Part shown: in pieces, positions 31,202-39,168 of the stretch | Layout: each line of letters starts with the position of its first letter | Numbering within the stretch: the stretch's first letter is position 1 | DNA from: Oscillospiraceae bacterium | GTDB lineage: Bacteria; Bacillota; Clostridia; Oscillospirales; Oscillospiraceae | Direction of reading: 5' to 3' | Length of the DNA: 43,411 bases | Assembly (NCBI GenBank): GCA_902765595.1 | Contig: CACXAQ010000009.1 | Span: forward strand, 1 to 43,411 | The notes under the pieces: generated by a model | What the model saw: the letters and a program-made list of their open reading frames with translations, nothing else | What the model was told of the DNA's origin: nothing | The model's database searches: none | Translations under genes and position numbers: made by a program

Positions 31202-31443
31202 GCCCGGGCGTGAAGCTTGGCGGCGCAGTCGGCGCAGACGTTGCGGCCCTTGTAGCTGATCAGGTCCCGGGTGCTGTCGCAGAAGATGCAGCTCATCTGA
31301 TACTTGCGAAGAATAATGCTGTCATCCTCCACATATATCTCTAACGCGTCTTTTTCCTCAATGTCCAGCGTGCGGCGCAGCTCGATGGGAAGTACGACCC
31401 GCCCCAACTCGTCGACTTTTCTGACGATTCCGGTTGATTTCAT
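31198..31443 (-). CDS. AbrB/MazE/SpoVT-family regulator with C-terminal zinc-ribbon-like motif
   Basis: 81 residues. Residues 1-48 are a swapped-hairpin AbrB DNA-binding domain (GIVRKVDELGRVVLPIELRR, then IEEKDALEIYV). Residues ~50-76 hold C-x2-C (SCIFC) and C-x2-C (VCADC), which could bind zinc. The fusion is seen in other Clostridia AbrB-like regulators from memory. GAAAGGAG precedes the start and the HAD gene follows with ATGA overlap. It is divergent from spmA and may regulate that side. Targets are unknown. Confidence 0.88.
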   Translation of the reverse strand: MKSTGIVRKVDELGRVVLPIELRRTLDIEEKDALEIYVEDDSIILRKYQMSCIFCDSTRDLISYKGRNVCADCAAKLHARA

Positions 31444-31497
31444 GGCGAGCTCCTTTCGTGGGTTTTATAGAAATGCTGTTCCGAGTTATTTTTATAC

Positions 31498-31526
31498 AGT
31501 ATACACATTTTCGACGGTTCCATCAA
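31498..31526 (-). promoter_or_regulatory. Promoter of the AbrB-type regulator/HAD operon
   Basis: Minus strand TTGATG (31526-31521), 17-bp spacer, TATACT (31503-31498). Confidence 0.65.
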
Positions 31527-31584
31527 CTGATATTTTAGAAAACCCGTGAATTTACGAACTTTTTGGAAAAAAGAAGGAGATTTT

Positions 31585-32157
31585 ATGCTGCTTGGGATCC
31601 TGATCACGGCGCTCTATCTGCTCTGCATCCTGCTGGCCCCCCTGACCGGCTCCGCCGAGGCCGCCGGAAACGCGGTCATGGAAGGGGCCCAGGCCGCCAT
31701 TCCCTTTGTGCTGAGCATCGCCGGCGGCATTTGCCTTTGGAGCGGGGTGCTGGAGCTGCTGGAGCGCTGCGGCGCGTCGGCGGCCCTGGCGGGCAGACTG
31801 CAGCCGCTGCTGCGCCGGCTCTATCCCCGCAGCGCCCGGGAGGAGGAGATCCTCTCCGCCTTGACGGAAAACCTGAGCGCCAATCTCCTGGGGCTGGGAA
31901 ACGCCGCCACCCCCGCCGGCATCCGGGCGGCCAAGGGCATGGCGGCGCTGGGGGAGCCGGCCCGGGACGAGCTGTGCACCCTGGTGGTGCTCAACACCGC
32001 CTCCCTGCAGCTGCTGCCCGCCATGATCGCCTCCATCCGCGCGGCGGCGGGGGCTGCCTCCGCCTTTGACATCCTGCCGGCGGTGTGGCTCTCCTCCGCC
32101 GTTTCCGTGAGCTGCGGGCTGCTGGCGGCGGCCCTGTTTCGACGGCTGTGGAGATGA
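31585..32157 (+). CDS. spmA: Spore maturation protein A
   Basis: A 190-residue membrane protein of the SpmA/nucleoside-recognition (Gate) family with a long N-terminal hydrophobic segment, the central LTENLSANLLGLGNAATPAG signature and C-terminal helices. SpmA and SpmB act in the mother cell to dehydrate the spore core and help heat resistance. AAGAAGGAG precedes the ATG at 31585; the longer frame from 31546 starts with GTG upstream of that site and is rejected. Its stop overlaps spmB by 4 nt. Confidence 0.92.
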   Translation: MLLGILITALYLLCILLAPLTGSAEAAGNAVMEGAQAAIPFVLSIAGGICLWSGVLELLERCGASAALAGRLQPLLRRLYPRSAREEEILSALTENLSANLLGLGNAATPAGIRAAKGMAALGEPARDELCTLVVLNTASLQLLPAMIASIRAAAGAASAFDILPAVWLSSAVSVSCGLLAAALFRRLWR

Positions 32158-32675
32158 AGAGCCTGGGCGCGCTGACCGCGCCCCTTCTCATCTGCAGCGC
32201 CATGCTGGCCGCCGCCCTGCGGGGGGTGGACGTGTATGACGCCCTGCTCACCGGAGCCCGGCGGGGGATGAAGACCGCCGTGGAAATCCTCCCGGCCCTG
32301 CTGGTGCTGTACCCGCTGATCTATTTGCTGCGCGCCTCCGGCCTGCTGGAGCTGCTGGGGCAGTGTCTTTCTCCGCTGCTGCAGGCCCTGGGCGTTCCGG
32401 AGGAGACGGCGCCGCTGATGCTCCTGCGGCCCATCTCCGGCAGCGGGGCGCTGTCGGTGGCCTCGGACATTATCTCCCGCGCCGGGCCGGACTCCCTGGC
32501 CGGGCGCACGGCGGCGGTGATGTTGGGCTCCAGCGAGACCACCTTCTATGTGGCGGCGGTGTATCTCTCTGCGGCCGGCGTCAAAAACAGCCGCTGGGCC
32601 ATCCCGGCGGCCCTCTGCGCGGATCTGGCCTGCTTTCTCTCTTCCGCCTGGGTCTGCCGCCTGCTCTGGGGGTGA
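32154..32675 (+). CDS. spmB: Spore maturation protein B
   Basis: A 173-residue partner of SpmA with the same Gate-domain architecture; the conserved RPISGSGALS and GSSETTFYV segments are diagnostic. The ATGA overlap with spmA shows strict coupling. Together with the sigG fragment downstream, it shows that the organism belongs to a spore-forming lineage. Confidence 0.93.
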   Translation: MKSLGALTAPLLICSAMLAAALRGVDVYDALLTGARRGMKTAVEILPALLVLYPLIYLLRASGLLELLGQCLSPLLQALGVPEETAPLMLLRPISGSGALSVASDIISRAGPDSLAGRTAAVMLGSSETTFYVAAVYLSAAGVKNSRWAIPAALCADLACFLSSAWVCRLLWG

Positions 32676-32700
32676 CAAGGGGCGGGATCTGTGCTAAAAT
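32672..32700 (+). promoter_or_regulatory. Promoter of the YitT-family gene
   Basis: GTGACA (32672-32677), overlapping the spmB stop, 17-bp spacer, TAAAAT (32695-32700) with extended TG. Confidence 0.55.
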
Positions 32701-32714
32701 GGCGCGAGAACACC

Positions 32715-32790
32715 AGGGCAACACCGCATGATTCGGCAAGAGCACAATTTTTCCGGAAGATGCCGAAGGCGGGTCGTGCGGTGTTGCCCT
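32715..32790. repeat. 76-bp interrupted palindrome in the yitT leader
   Basis: AGGGCAACACCGCA (32715-32728) and TGCGGTGTTGCCCT (32777-32790) are perfect 14-bp inverted arms, with GCCGAA/TTCGGC inside. The right arm ends at the AGAGGAG ribosome site of the next gene, so folding could influence translation. It could also be a dispersed palindromic repeat. Confidence 0.65.
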
Positions 32791-32806
32791 AGAGGAGAAT
32801 TGCGCC

Positions 32807-33682
32807 ATGAAGAAGATCCTGGGCCCCAAGGGTTGGGGCGGCTTTTTGCTGGACCTGCTGTTTTTACTGATCGGGACGGCCCTGGTGGGCCTTGCCATCG
32901 CCATTTTTACCGTGCCGAACGACATTGCCCCCGGCGGGGTCTCGGGCCTTGCCACGGCTCTGGCCCGCCTGACGCCCCATGTCAGCGTGGGCGCCTGGGC
33001 GCTGATTTTGAACGTGCCCCTGCTGCTGGCCTGCTGGCGGCGGATGGGCCTGCGCCCGCTGGCGCTGACCCTGCTGGCAACGCTGCTGCTCTCCGGCTGC
33101 ATCGACCTGGCCTCCGCCCTGCTGCCCGGCTATACCAACAACCCCTTGCTGGCCGCGGTGGCCGGCGGCGCCATCAGCGGTCTCGGTATCGGCCTTCTGT
33201 TCCTGCGGGGCATCAGCACCGGCGGCACGGACCTGGCGGCCCTGCTGCTGAAGCGCTGGCTGCCCAACGTCCCCTCCGGCACCATGCTGCTGGCGGTGGA
33301 CGGGCTGGTGGTGGCCATCGCCGTGCTGGTGTTTAGGGACATCGAGGTGGCGCTCTATTCCACCATTGCCATCGTGGTCTCCTCCAAGGTCATCGACGCC
33401 ATGGCCCAGGGCGTGGATTACGCCAAGGTGATCTATACCGTCACGGATAAGGGGGAAGAGGTGGCCCGGGCGCTGAACGAGCAGACCATCCGGGGCACTA
33501 CGGTGCTGCCCGCCCGGGGCGGCTGGACCGGCAACGAGAAGGAAGTGGTCATCACCGTGACCCGCCGCAACGTCCTGGCCCAGACGCTGCGCATCATCAA
33601 GCAGACGGACCCGGCCTCCTTTACCTATGTGACCGACTCTACCGAGGTCCACGGCGAGGGCTTCAAACTGGACCTGGAATAA
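32807..33682 (+). CDS. YitT-family membrane protein (DUF161 + DUF2179)
   Basis: 291 residues. The N-terminal ~200 residues hold five or six membrane helices with the Gly-rich family signatures IAPGGVSGLA and GISTGGTDL. The C-terminal ~80 residues are the soluble DUF2179 domain, a ferredoxin-like alpha/beta fold (the VIYTVTDKGEEV start through the ITVTRRN segment). Function is unsettled; paralogues are common in Firmicutes, and in B. subtilis some are linked to spores. Its position next to spmAB fits but does not prove a sporulation link. Confidence 0.88.
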   Translation: MKKILGPKGWGGFLLDLLFLLIGTALVGLAIAIFTVPNDIAPGGVSGLATALARLTPHVSVGAWALILNVPLLLACWRRMGLRPLALTLLATLLLSGCIDLASALLPGYTNNPLLAAVAGGAISGLGIGLLFLRGISTGGTDLAALLLKRWLPNVPSGTMLLAVDGLVVAIAVLVFRDIEVALYSTIAIVVSSKVIDAMAQGVDYAKVIYTVTDKGEEVARALNEQTIRGTTVLPARGGWTGNEKEVVITVTRRNVLAQTLRIIKQTDPASFTYVTDSTEVHGEGFKLDLE

Positions 33683-33701
33683 CACTGCCGATAGAATAAT
33701 T

Positions 33702-33742
33702 GCAGCCGGCCCGGACAGGATCTGCCCGGGCCGGCTGCTTTT
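33702..33742. terminator. Terminator between the YitT gene and the sigG fragment
   Basis: A 13-bp GC-rich stem GCAGCCGGCCCGG with complement, followed by four T residues; it serves the YitT gene and, on the other strand, sits just after the sigG stop codon. Confidence 0.85.
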
Positions 33743-33756
33743 CGGAAACGGAAAAA

Positions 33757-34251
33757 CTATTGTGCGGTGATGTTTTTCTTGATCTGGCGGATGGCGTTCT
33801 TCTCCAGCCGGGAGACCTGGGCCTGGGAGATCCCCACGGCCTTGGCCACCTCCATCTGGGTGCGCCCGTCGTAAAAGCGCAGGGCCAGGATCCGCTTCTC
33901 CCGGGCCGTCAGGCGGCGCACGGCGTCGGCCAGGGCGATCTGCTCCAGCCAGTGCTCGTCGGTGTTGCGGGTGTCGCCGATCTGGTCCATGACGGTGACG
34001 CTCTCGCCCGCGTCGCTGTATACCGGCTCGTAGAGGCTAACCGGGTCGCAGATGGCCTCCAGGGCGAAGACCACCTCCTGCCGGGGAATGTCCAGGGCTT
34101 TCGCGATGGTCTCCACGTCCGGCTCCTTGCCGTTTTGAAGGCTCAGCTTTTCCTTCACCTGCAGGACCTTGTAGGCGGTGTCCCGCATGGAGCGGGAGAC
34201 CCGCACGGCGCTGTGGTCCCGCAGGAAACGCCGCAGCTCCCCGGCGATCAT
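33757..34251 (-). pseudogene. sigG: 3' fragment of sigma-G gene, interrupted by an integrated element
   Basis: The 164-residue frame aligns from memory with the last ~165 of ~260 residues of forespore sigma factor sigma-G: the region 2.4 segment RRFLRDHSAVRVSRSMRD, region 3, and the region 4 helix-turn-helix (GRTQMEVAKAVGISQAQVSR). Missing are region 1.2 to most of 2.3. Homology begins at V-P-M-I (Val codon at 34257-34255); further upstream the frame reads unrelated residues and meets a stop codon. No ribosome site precedes the ATG at 34251, so it cannot make working sigma-G as it stands. The adjacent recombinase suggests that excision would restore the gene, as with B. subtilis sigK. It could instead be a dead remnant if an intact sigG exists elsewhere. 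Confidence 0.9.
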
Positions 34252-34252
34252 G

Positions 34253-34291
34253 GGAACGATTATCGGATGGAGAGAAGATTGTAAACGTTCC
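34253..34291. promoter_or_regulatory. Candidate attachment site at the sigG/element junction
   Basis: An inverted pair GGAACG (34253-34258) and CGTTCC (34286-34291) spans the point where sigG homology stops and ends 10 nt before the recombinase stop codon. Serine recombinase att sites are ~40-60 bp imperfect dyads, so size and place fit. The exact crossover should lie at or near GTTCCCATGAT (34247-34257), the last sequence encoding sigma-G residues. Confidence 0.5.
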
Positions 34292-34300
34292 GAAAATCAA

Positions 34301-35881
34301 TCATTCTGGATCAATTTCGGTATTTTTCAGATACTTTCTGAGCTGCAGCTTCACGTCGATGCTGCCGTCCTTGTAGATGATCACCCGGTCGATGAGCTGC
34401 TGGCAGGTGCTCTGCCGCTGCACGTCGTTCATCTCCGGCCAGGTCGACTGCAGGGTGCGGAGGATGCCCTTGATCTTCTGCTTTTTCCTCTCGATGGTGG
34501 AATAGCGCTCCTCCTCGCGGATCTGCGCCTCGATGTTCCGGACGCGCTGCCTGGCATCGAGGATCTTTTCGCTGAGCACGTCGTCGGTCTCGTCCTCGTC
34601 TTCGAAATCGTAGAGACGGCTCAGGCGCTTGCGCGCCGCAGCCAGCTCCTTTTGCAGCACGGCGATGTTGTCGACGCTGTTTTCCGTCTTCCGCGTGTCG
34701 GGCTGCCCCAGGTATTTCAGCCGGAACAGCTCGTCGATGACGGCCTGCTCCACGTCCTTGCACCAGAAGCGTTCGCTGTCGCAGCTGTCGGCCTTGCCGA
34801 AGCGGGCGTTGCTGGATTCCTGCGAGCTGTAGCAGACCAGCTTATGCCCCTTGTCGCCCCATTTCTGATAGCGCATCTTCGCGCCGCATTCCCCGCAGTA
34901 CACGAGCCCCGAGAGCAGATAGTTGGAGGCCGTTCGGTTGACGCTGCGGCGCTGTATCTCCTCCTGCGCCTCCTGCCAGGTCTCCAGGGAGATGATGGCT
35001 TCGTGATTGCCCTCGTACTCCTCACCGTTGAAGATGATGCAGCCGGTGAGGGACTTGCGCATCAGGATCTGACGGATCGCCTGGTCGCCGCTGAAATGAA
35101 AGCGCTCCGCGATCTTCTGCGGCGGCATCTTTTCTTCGATATACAGGCGGAAGATCTCCCGCACGACCTCCGCTTCCTCGGGCACGACCTCCAGCGAGGA
35201 GGTCTCCTTGTTGTAGCGGTAGCCGAAGGGCGCGTTGCCGCCGCCCATCCACTTGCCGGAGGCCACCCGCGCCTGCCGCCCGCGCTTGAGCTTTTCCACG
35301 ATCTGGTCGCGGTCGAACTCCGCCAGCGTGGCGAAGAGCATCAGCAGGAACTTGCCCTGCGGGTTGTCCTTGTCGATCCGGCAGTAGTTTTCCGCCACGG
35401 AGACGAAGTTGATGTCCTCCCGGTTGCGGTTGACGGCGCTGTTCTTGCTGTCCTTCGCGGCGACGATGTAGTCCTGGATGAACTGCAGCGTGCCCAGCAG
35501 GGAGCGGCCCAGACGGTCGATGCGCGCCACCACCAGGGAGTTGACGCGGATGTGCGATTTCCCGGTGTTGAAGTCCGTGATCGCGCCCATGATCTCCTGC
35601 AGGGCGGGGCGCTCCATATTGGTGCCGGTATAGCCGTCGTCGATGAACAGCACCAGGTTTTTATAGCCGTTGGCCGTGCACCAGCGGACGATATCGGCCT
35701 CCTGGATATCCAGTCCGAAGCCGAGATCCGCCTGTCGGTCGGTGGATACGCGGAGGTAGCCCACGTTGATGAGGAAGTTGTCGTCCTCGTCCAGCTCCAC
35801 CGCCTCGTCGATAACGATCTTCATGTTGTGCTTGAGATCCAGTATGTTTTTCAGGTGATAGGTTCTCTCTGTCTTTTTCAT
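34301..35881 (-). CDS. Large serine recombinase (site-specific integrase/excisionase)
   Basis: 526 residues. The N-terminal resolvase domain has catalytic S46 in VGYLRVSTDRQ and the conserved VARIDRLGRS segment. The middle is a recombinase domain (PFGYRYN), followed by a zinc ribbon with CGECG near 325 and a second Cys pair, then a C-terminal coiled coil (~370-480) that controls direction in this class. It cuts and joins attP/attB or attL/attR with no DNA homology needed. It is the relative of SpoIVCA, which excises skin from sigK. It reads in the same direction as sigG and ends ~50 nt from it. The start at 35881 follows AAGGAAGGTG. Host-encoded versus phage origin is not decidable. Confidence 0.94.
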   Translation of the reverse strand: MKKTERTYHLKNILDLKHNMKIVIDEAVELDEDDNFLINVGYLRVSTDRQADLGFGLDIQEADIVRWCTANGYKNLVLFIDDGYTGTNMERPALQEIMGAITDFNTGKSHIRVNSLVVARIDRLGRSLLGTLQFIQDYIVAAKDSKNSAVNRNREDINFVSVAENYCRIDKDNPQGKFLLMLFATLAEFDRDQIVEKLKRGRQARVASGKWMGGGNAPFGYRYNKETSSLEVVPEEAEVVREIFRLYIEEKMPPQKIAERFHFSGDQAIRQILMRKSLTGCIIFNGEEYEGNHEAIISLETWQEAQEEIQRRSVNRTASNYLLSGLVYCGECGAKMRYQKWGDKGHKLVCYSSQESSNARFGKADSCDSERFWCKDVEQAVIDELFRLKYLGQPDTRKTENSVDNIAVLQKELAAARKRLSRLYDFEDEDETDDVLSEKILDARQRVRNIEAQIREEERYSTIERKKQKIKGILRTLQSTWPEMNDVQRQSTCQQLIDRVIIYKDGSIDVKLQLRKYLKNTEIDPE

Positions 35882-35903
35882 AAGTACACCTTCCTTGGTT
35901 CAT

Positions 35904-35932
35904 AGAATAGCATAGTTTTTCTCTGTCCGCAA
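35904..35932 (-). promoter_or_regulatory. Promoter of the serine recombinase
   Basis: Minus strand TTGCGG (35932-35927), 17-bp spacer, TATTCT (35909-35904) with TG one base upstream. It resembles sigma-A, not the sigma-E consensus of spoIVCA, so sporulation control is not evident from the promoter. Confidence 0.55.
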
Positions 35933-35980
35933 TAAATCTGCGTTTTTTCTCGCAAGAACTGCGAAATATAGGAATGGCGA

Positions 35981-36016
35981 AAAACGGTATGGGTCGTGAC
36001 CGGCTCATACCGTTTT
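35981..36016 (-). terminator. Terminator of the 102-residue element gene
   Basis: AAAACGGTATG / CATACCGTTTT stem with a GC-rich loop; on the minus strand it follows the small gene at 36028 and ends in a T-run before the recombinase promoter. Confidence 0.75.
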
Positions 36017-36027
36017 CGCTTTTCTTT

Positions 36028-36336
36028 TCACAGCACCGGCTCTCTATGGCGGGGTCTCTTGGGCGGGGGCATCGCGTCCCGCTGTTTCACGAGCTCCTGG
36101 TTCCTCTCCAGCTTTTTGAGCACCGAGGGCTTCCCCGCCGCGGGAGGCTCGTCCGGCTCATCATCGAGCTCGTCGTCCAGCGCGTCCTGCTCGGCCCTCG
36201 TCAGCGGACGACGCTCATTGCGCTCGTAGATCTCATTCACGATCCTGTCCACGTCGGGGCAGTTGATCCGGATCTTGTCGTAATCGGACGGGTCGATCAG
36301 CTCGTCGCCGAGAAACAGTCTTACCTTAAATTCCAT
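36028..36336 (-). CDS. Hypothetical acidic element protein
   Basis: 102 residues: a short beta-like start (EFKVRLFLGDELI), a helix, an acidic Asp/Glu stretch (~50-66), then a Pro/Lys/Arg-rich tail. I recognise no family. No good ribosome site precedes the ATG at 36336, so the start is uncertain. A terminator directly downstream supports a real transcript. It lies between recombinase and relaxase, a common place for excision or mobilisation accessory genes, but that is only a guess. Confidence 0.55.
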   Translation of the reverse strand: MEFKVRLFLGDELIDPSDYDKIRINCPDVDRIVNEIYERNERRPLTRAEQDALDDELDDEPDEPPAAGKPSVLKKLERNQELVKQRDAMPPPKRPRHREPVL

Positions 36337-36553
36337 ATACAGGGTAACCGCTGATCAAATGCCACTTCGGCGCTTTGTGGTCTTTTTCCGCCATGATTTT
36401 GTCTCGAAATCTTGAAATACACAAAGTATGTCTGCGATTTCTCGCCTTCATCCTGACGAAAAAATCCTCACAAATCACTCTCGTGGATTCAATCATCGTT
36501 TACCTCAACCCCTCCTTCCTTATTTGAAATTGTTGCCGATTCGGGCAAAAAGT

Positions 36554-36578
36554 AATCCCCCGCCGGGCGGCGGGGGAT
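36554..36578 (-). terminator. Terminator of the relaxase gene
   Basis: ATCCCCCGCCG and complement on the minus strand, followed by a T-rich stretch. The rest of 36337-36598 shows no gene I can support. Confidence 0.75.
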
Positions 36579-36598
36579 CGTGGTGACCGGTATTCTTT

Positions 36599-37585
36599 TC
36601 ATAAACTCAGCTCCTTCTTTTTCTGCGGATCGGGCACCCCGCGCAGCAGCTCCGGCGCGTACTGGCTGACCCGGCGGTACAGGTTCTGGTAATCCGCCTC
36701 CAGCTGCTTGGCCGTCAGCCGCTCGGTCAGCTTCTTCTCCTTGACCTGTTTGCTGAGGTCTGCCTTGTCGGCCTCCAGCTTGCCCACCCGGTCTGTCAGG
36801 CTTGCGTTCTCCTTCTGCAATTCCCGGTAGGCCTTCTCGTAGCCGCTCAGCGTCTCCTTGAATTTGGTCAGCTTGGGGAAGAGCTTTTTCAGCCGCTTCC
36901 GAATCTCTTCGATATTCTTCTTAGCGGTGAAGGCGTTGGTCTCGTCCATGATCGCCAGCATGCCGCGCAGCTGCTTGTCCAGGTGCTCGGCTTCCTTGAA
37001 GAGCCGCGGCGGGATATGGGTGCGGCCGGTGATGCTGGCGCTCTTGCCCCGCTCCAGATCCGGGTACTTCTCCGCCATGTGCTGCCAGAAGCCGTCCTGC
37101 CACTCCGTCAGCTTTTTCTTGTTGCCCACGATCTCCTTGGCGCTCAGCCGCCCGTCCTCCGTGATCGGGACAAAAGAAACGTGCATATGGGGCGTCTTCT
37201 CGTCCATATGCACGACGGCGGATATGAAGTTTTCCGGGGCGATCCGGCCTTGCAGGAAGCCCAGCGCGTGCTCGAAGTAGGCGCGAACTTCTTCCCGCTT
37301 CTTTCCCTCGAAGAATTCAGGGCTTGCGGTGATGAGCGTCTCCACCACCCGGACGCTGTTGGAGCAGACGCGTGGGCACTGGCACTCCTTGATCCGCGCC
37401 TCCGCCTGGGTGCGGTACTTGTCCCGCGGCTCGACCAGGTGGAAGTTGAATTTGCTGCGGCTCAGATCCACATCGGGATTACTGGCGTAGGTCTCCTTGG
37501 TGCGCTCGTTGTGAGCCTCGATGTTGCTGATCTCAGGCCCCTTGTACTTGGCGAAGCGGAGGATGCCGTATTGTGCCGTTGCCAT
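36599..37585 (-). CDS. mobV: MobV-family relaxase (plasmid mobilisation / Pre)
   Basis: 328 residues. Motif I holds HNER (H25), and the metal site motif III is H126-x-DE-x2-P-H133-x-H135, matching the MobV class (pMV158 MobM), where a His rather than Tyr is the nucleophile. Residues ~220-310 form a Lys/Glu-rich coiled coil. It nicks one strand at oriT so that the element can be mobilised by another conjugative system. The start at 37585 follows AAGGAGG, after a rejected earlier in-frame start at 37612. No oriT like that of pMV158 was recognised. Its first base overlaps the stop of the next gene upstream. Confidence 0.92.
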   Translation of the reverse strand: MATAQYGILRFAKYKGPEISNIEAHNERTKETYASNPDVDLSRSKFNFHLVEPRDKYRTQAEARIKECQCPRVCSNSVRVVETLITASPEFFEGKKREEVRAYFEHALGFLQGRIAPENFISAVVHMDEKTPHMHVSFVPITEDGRLSAKEIVGNKKKLTEWQDGFWQHMAEKYPDLERGKSASITGRTHIPPRLFKEAEHLDKQLRGMLAIMDETNAFTAKKNIEEIRKRLKKLFPKLTKFKETLSGYEKAYRELQKENASLTDRVGKLEADKADLSKQVKEKKLTERLTAKQLEADYQNLYRRVSQYAPELLRGVPDPQKKKELSL

Positions 37586-37815
37586 CAGCGCCTCCTTTTC
37601 TGCTTCCGCCACACGATGTTGTAACCAAGCACGGAGGCAAACTCCACGGCCTCGCGGTAGCTGAAGGAACCTCGCCGGAGCTTCTCGGAGAAGGAGACAA
37701 TGGAATCAGTCCAACCATACTGTTCGCGCAAACGCTCCAGCACGATCGTATCCGTAAGACTGCCGCGCAAAATCTGCTTAGAGAAATCATTGATGATTTT
37801 CTTGGAATTTTTCAT
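37585..37815 (-). CDS. Small HTH-like element protein
   Basis: 76 residues with a basic C-terminus. The GWTDSIVSFSEKLRRGSFSY segment, followed by REAVEFASVLGYNIVW, resembles a helix-turn-helix of the type that senses DNA in small element regulators (similar to DUF6471-like proteins from memory). GAGG precedes the start. It overlaps mobV by 1 nt, so it is cotranscribed and may regulate it or help at oriT. Function not assigned. Confidence 0.65.
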   Translation of the reverse strand: MKNSKKIINDFSKQILRGSLTDTIVLERLREQYGWTDSIVSFSEKLRRGSFSYREAVEFASVLGYNIVWRKQKRRR

Positions 37816-37859
37816 TTTCTTATCCTCATTTCTTTTTTGATGTTGATTTGAAATTCTCC

Positions 37860-37871
37860 GTACGTTCGTAC
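37860..37871. repeat. GTACGTTCGTAC palindrome-like motif
   Basis: One of three copies of a GTACGNNCGTAC/GTACGNACGTAC motif (others at 39835 and 40065). It lies next to the D5 helicase stop codon. Confidence 0.6.
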
Positions 37872-37872
37872 G

Positions 37873-39168
37873 TCATGGGATCAGCGCGTAGATGCCCACA
37901 TAGCCCCGGACGCGGCGGCCGTTGACATAGAGGTTGTTGGTGCTCTCCAGTCGATACTCCGGCGCAAGCGCGGCCATCTGATCCAGAAAGCTCTTCTTGG
38001 CCAGCGGGAAGTAGGCGTTTTCCTCGCACCACAGGACATACAACTCGTACAGGCGTTGGGATGTGATATCGTAATCCGCCTTGAAGCCGATGTAGCCCTC
38101 GGATTTGAGAAACTCCGTCACGTTATTCCCCTCGGACACGCTCTCCCGCATGTTCTCCCGGCTGCGCTCGCTGAGCGTGAAGCGAAAGTCGTTGGCCATC
38201 AGCCGCCTCAGCCCCGCCAGCGCCCAGAGAAAGATGCTGTCGATCTCGGCGATCAGCTTTTCGGACAGGAAAGGATCGTCCACCCGGTCGACGGGCTTGT
38301 CCTTCACCGTCAGAATGATCTGACGGCGGAAGAAGCCGACGCTGCGATCATAGCGGGATTTCAGCGCCCCATTGCCAAAGCCGATGAAGCGCACATACAT
38401 GGTGCCCTGGTAGCTCTGCTTGCCCTTCTTCTCCAGATCCATGGGCAGCTCCGCCGTGATCAGGGTTTTCAGGATGTTCGTATCCGGCAGCGCCTCCATC
38501 TTCATATCGTCGTCCACCATCAGCAGCCCGTACTCCAGATCCGCGCGGGCAAAGGGGCTGGTCTCCACCTTGGCGATGCTGCCGGAATACATGTTGATGC
38601 CCAGCAGCGCCGACAGCACGATCCCAACGCGGGACTTGCCTTCGCCGCCCTTGCCCACCAGCATCAGCATTTTCTGGGCCTTGGTGCTGGGGATCAGACA
38701 GTAGCCCATGAACTCCTGCAGGGTCAGAATGTCTTCCGGGATCAGCAGTTCCTCAAGAAAGCGCAGCCAGCGCTCCGGCCTTGGCGCGTCCGGGTCATAG
38801 CGTACCGGCAGCCGGTTCAGACAGAAGTCCTTGCTTTCCTCAAAGCGGCCGTCCAGGAACAGCGTGCCGTTGGCCACGTGGATGCGGTCGTGGTAGATGG
38901 GCAGCGGCGGGGAGAAGCACTCCGAACGCAGGGCCTCCAGCAGGTTGTTGACCTTCTTGGAGACGCCGGTGCGCACATAGGGCTTGATCATCTGGTAGAT
39001 CTCGCTCTTCAAGCTGCCCTCGTCCGTGACCTTGCCGTCCCGGGTAAAGAAGGTCTCATGGATGCAGAGCATCGGATGGCTCTCCCGAAAGCTCTCACAG
39101 AAGCCCACCTCGTCGATCTTCCCGTTCCCGTCCAGCCAGATCGGCGCAGGCTCAGAAGATGTCGTCAT
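37873..39168 (-). CDS. D5/P4-family primase-helicase (phage/plasmid replication)
   Basis: 431 residues. The SF3/D5-type helicase core has Walker A GKGGEGKSRVG (~173-183), Walker B LLMVDDD and a following sensor; the N-terminal D5_N segment (~100-160) and a C-terminal winged-helix-like region are present. The archaeo-eukaryotic primase domain of P4 alpha is lacking; the primase-type zinc domain is a separate gene next door. It unwinds the element's DNA during replication. Its start overlaps the CHC2 gene by 17 nt, with AAGGAGGTGATC 5 nt upstream, an ideal ribosome site. Confidence 0.9.
   Translation of the reverse strand: MTTSSEPAPIWLDGNGKIDEVGFCESFRESHPMLCIHETFFTRDGKVTDEGSLKSEIYQMIKPYVRTGVSKKVNNLLEALRSECFSPPLPIYHDRIHVANGTLFLDGRFEESKDFCLNRLPVRYDPDAPRPERWLRFLEELLIPEDILTLQEFMGYCLIPSTKAQKMLMLVGKGGEGKSRVGIVLSALLGINMYSGSIAKVETSPFARADLEYGLLMVDDDMKMEALPDTNILKTLITAELPMDLEKKGKQSYQGTMYVRFIGFGNGALKSRYDRSVGFFRRQIILTVKDKPVDRVDDPFLSEKLIAEIDSIFLWALAGLRRLMANDFRFTLSERSRENMRESVSEGNNVTEFLKSEGYIGFKADYDITSQRLYELYVLWCEENAYFPLAKKSFLDQMAALAPEYRLESTNNLYVNGRRVRGYVGIYALIP

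Noticed and set aside
31527-31584. Sigma-E-type promoter for spmA (TGATATT near 31528)
   Set aside because: The -35-like half fits, but the -10 half at the expected spacing does not resemble CATACAAT; too weak to call, though spmAB should be sporulation-controlled.
36337-36553. Possible insertion-sequence remnant between the 102-residue gene and mobV
   Set aside because: No inverted ends, no frame and no clear repeat; composition alone is not enough.
37816-37872. oriT for the MobV relaxase
   Set aside because: No sequence like the pMV158-type oriT or a convincing nick-site hairpin was found upstream of mobV; it may lie elsewhere.
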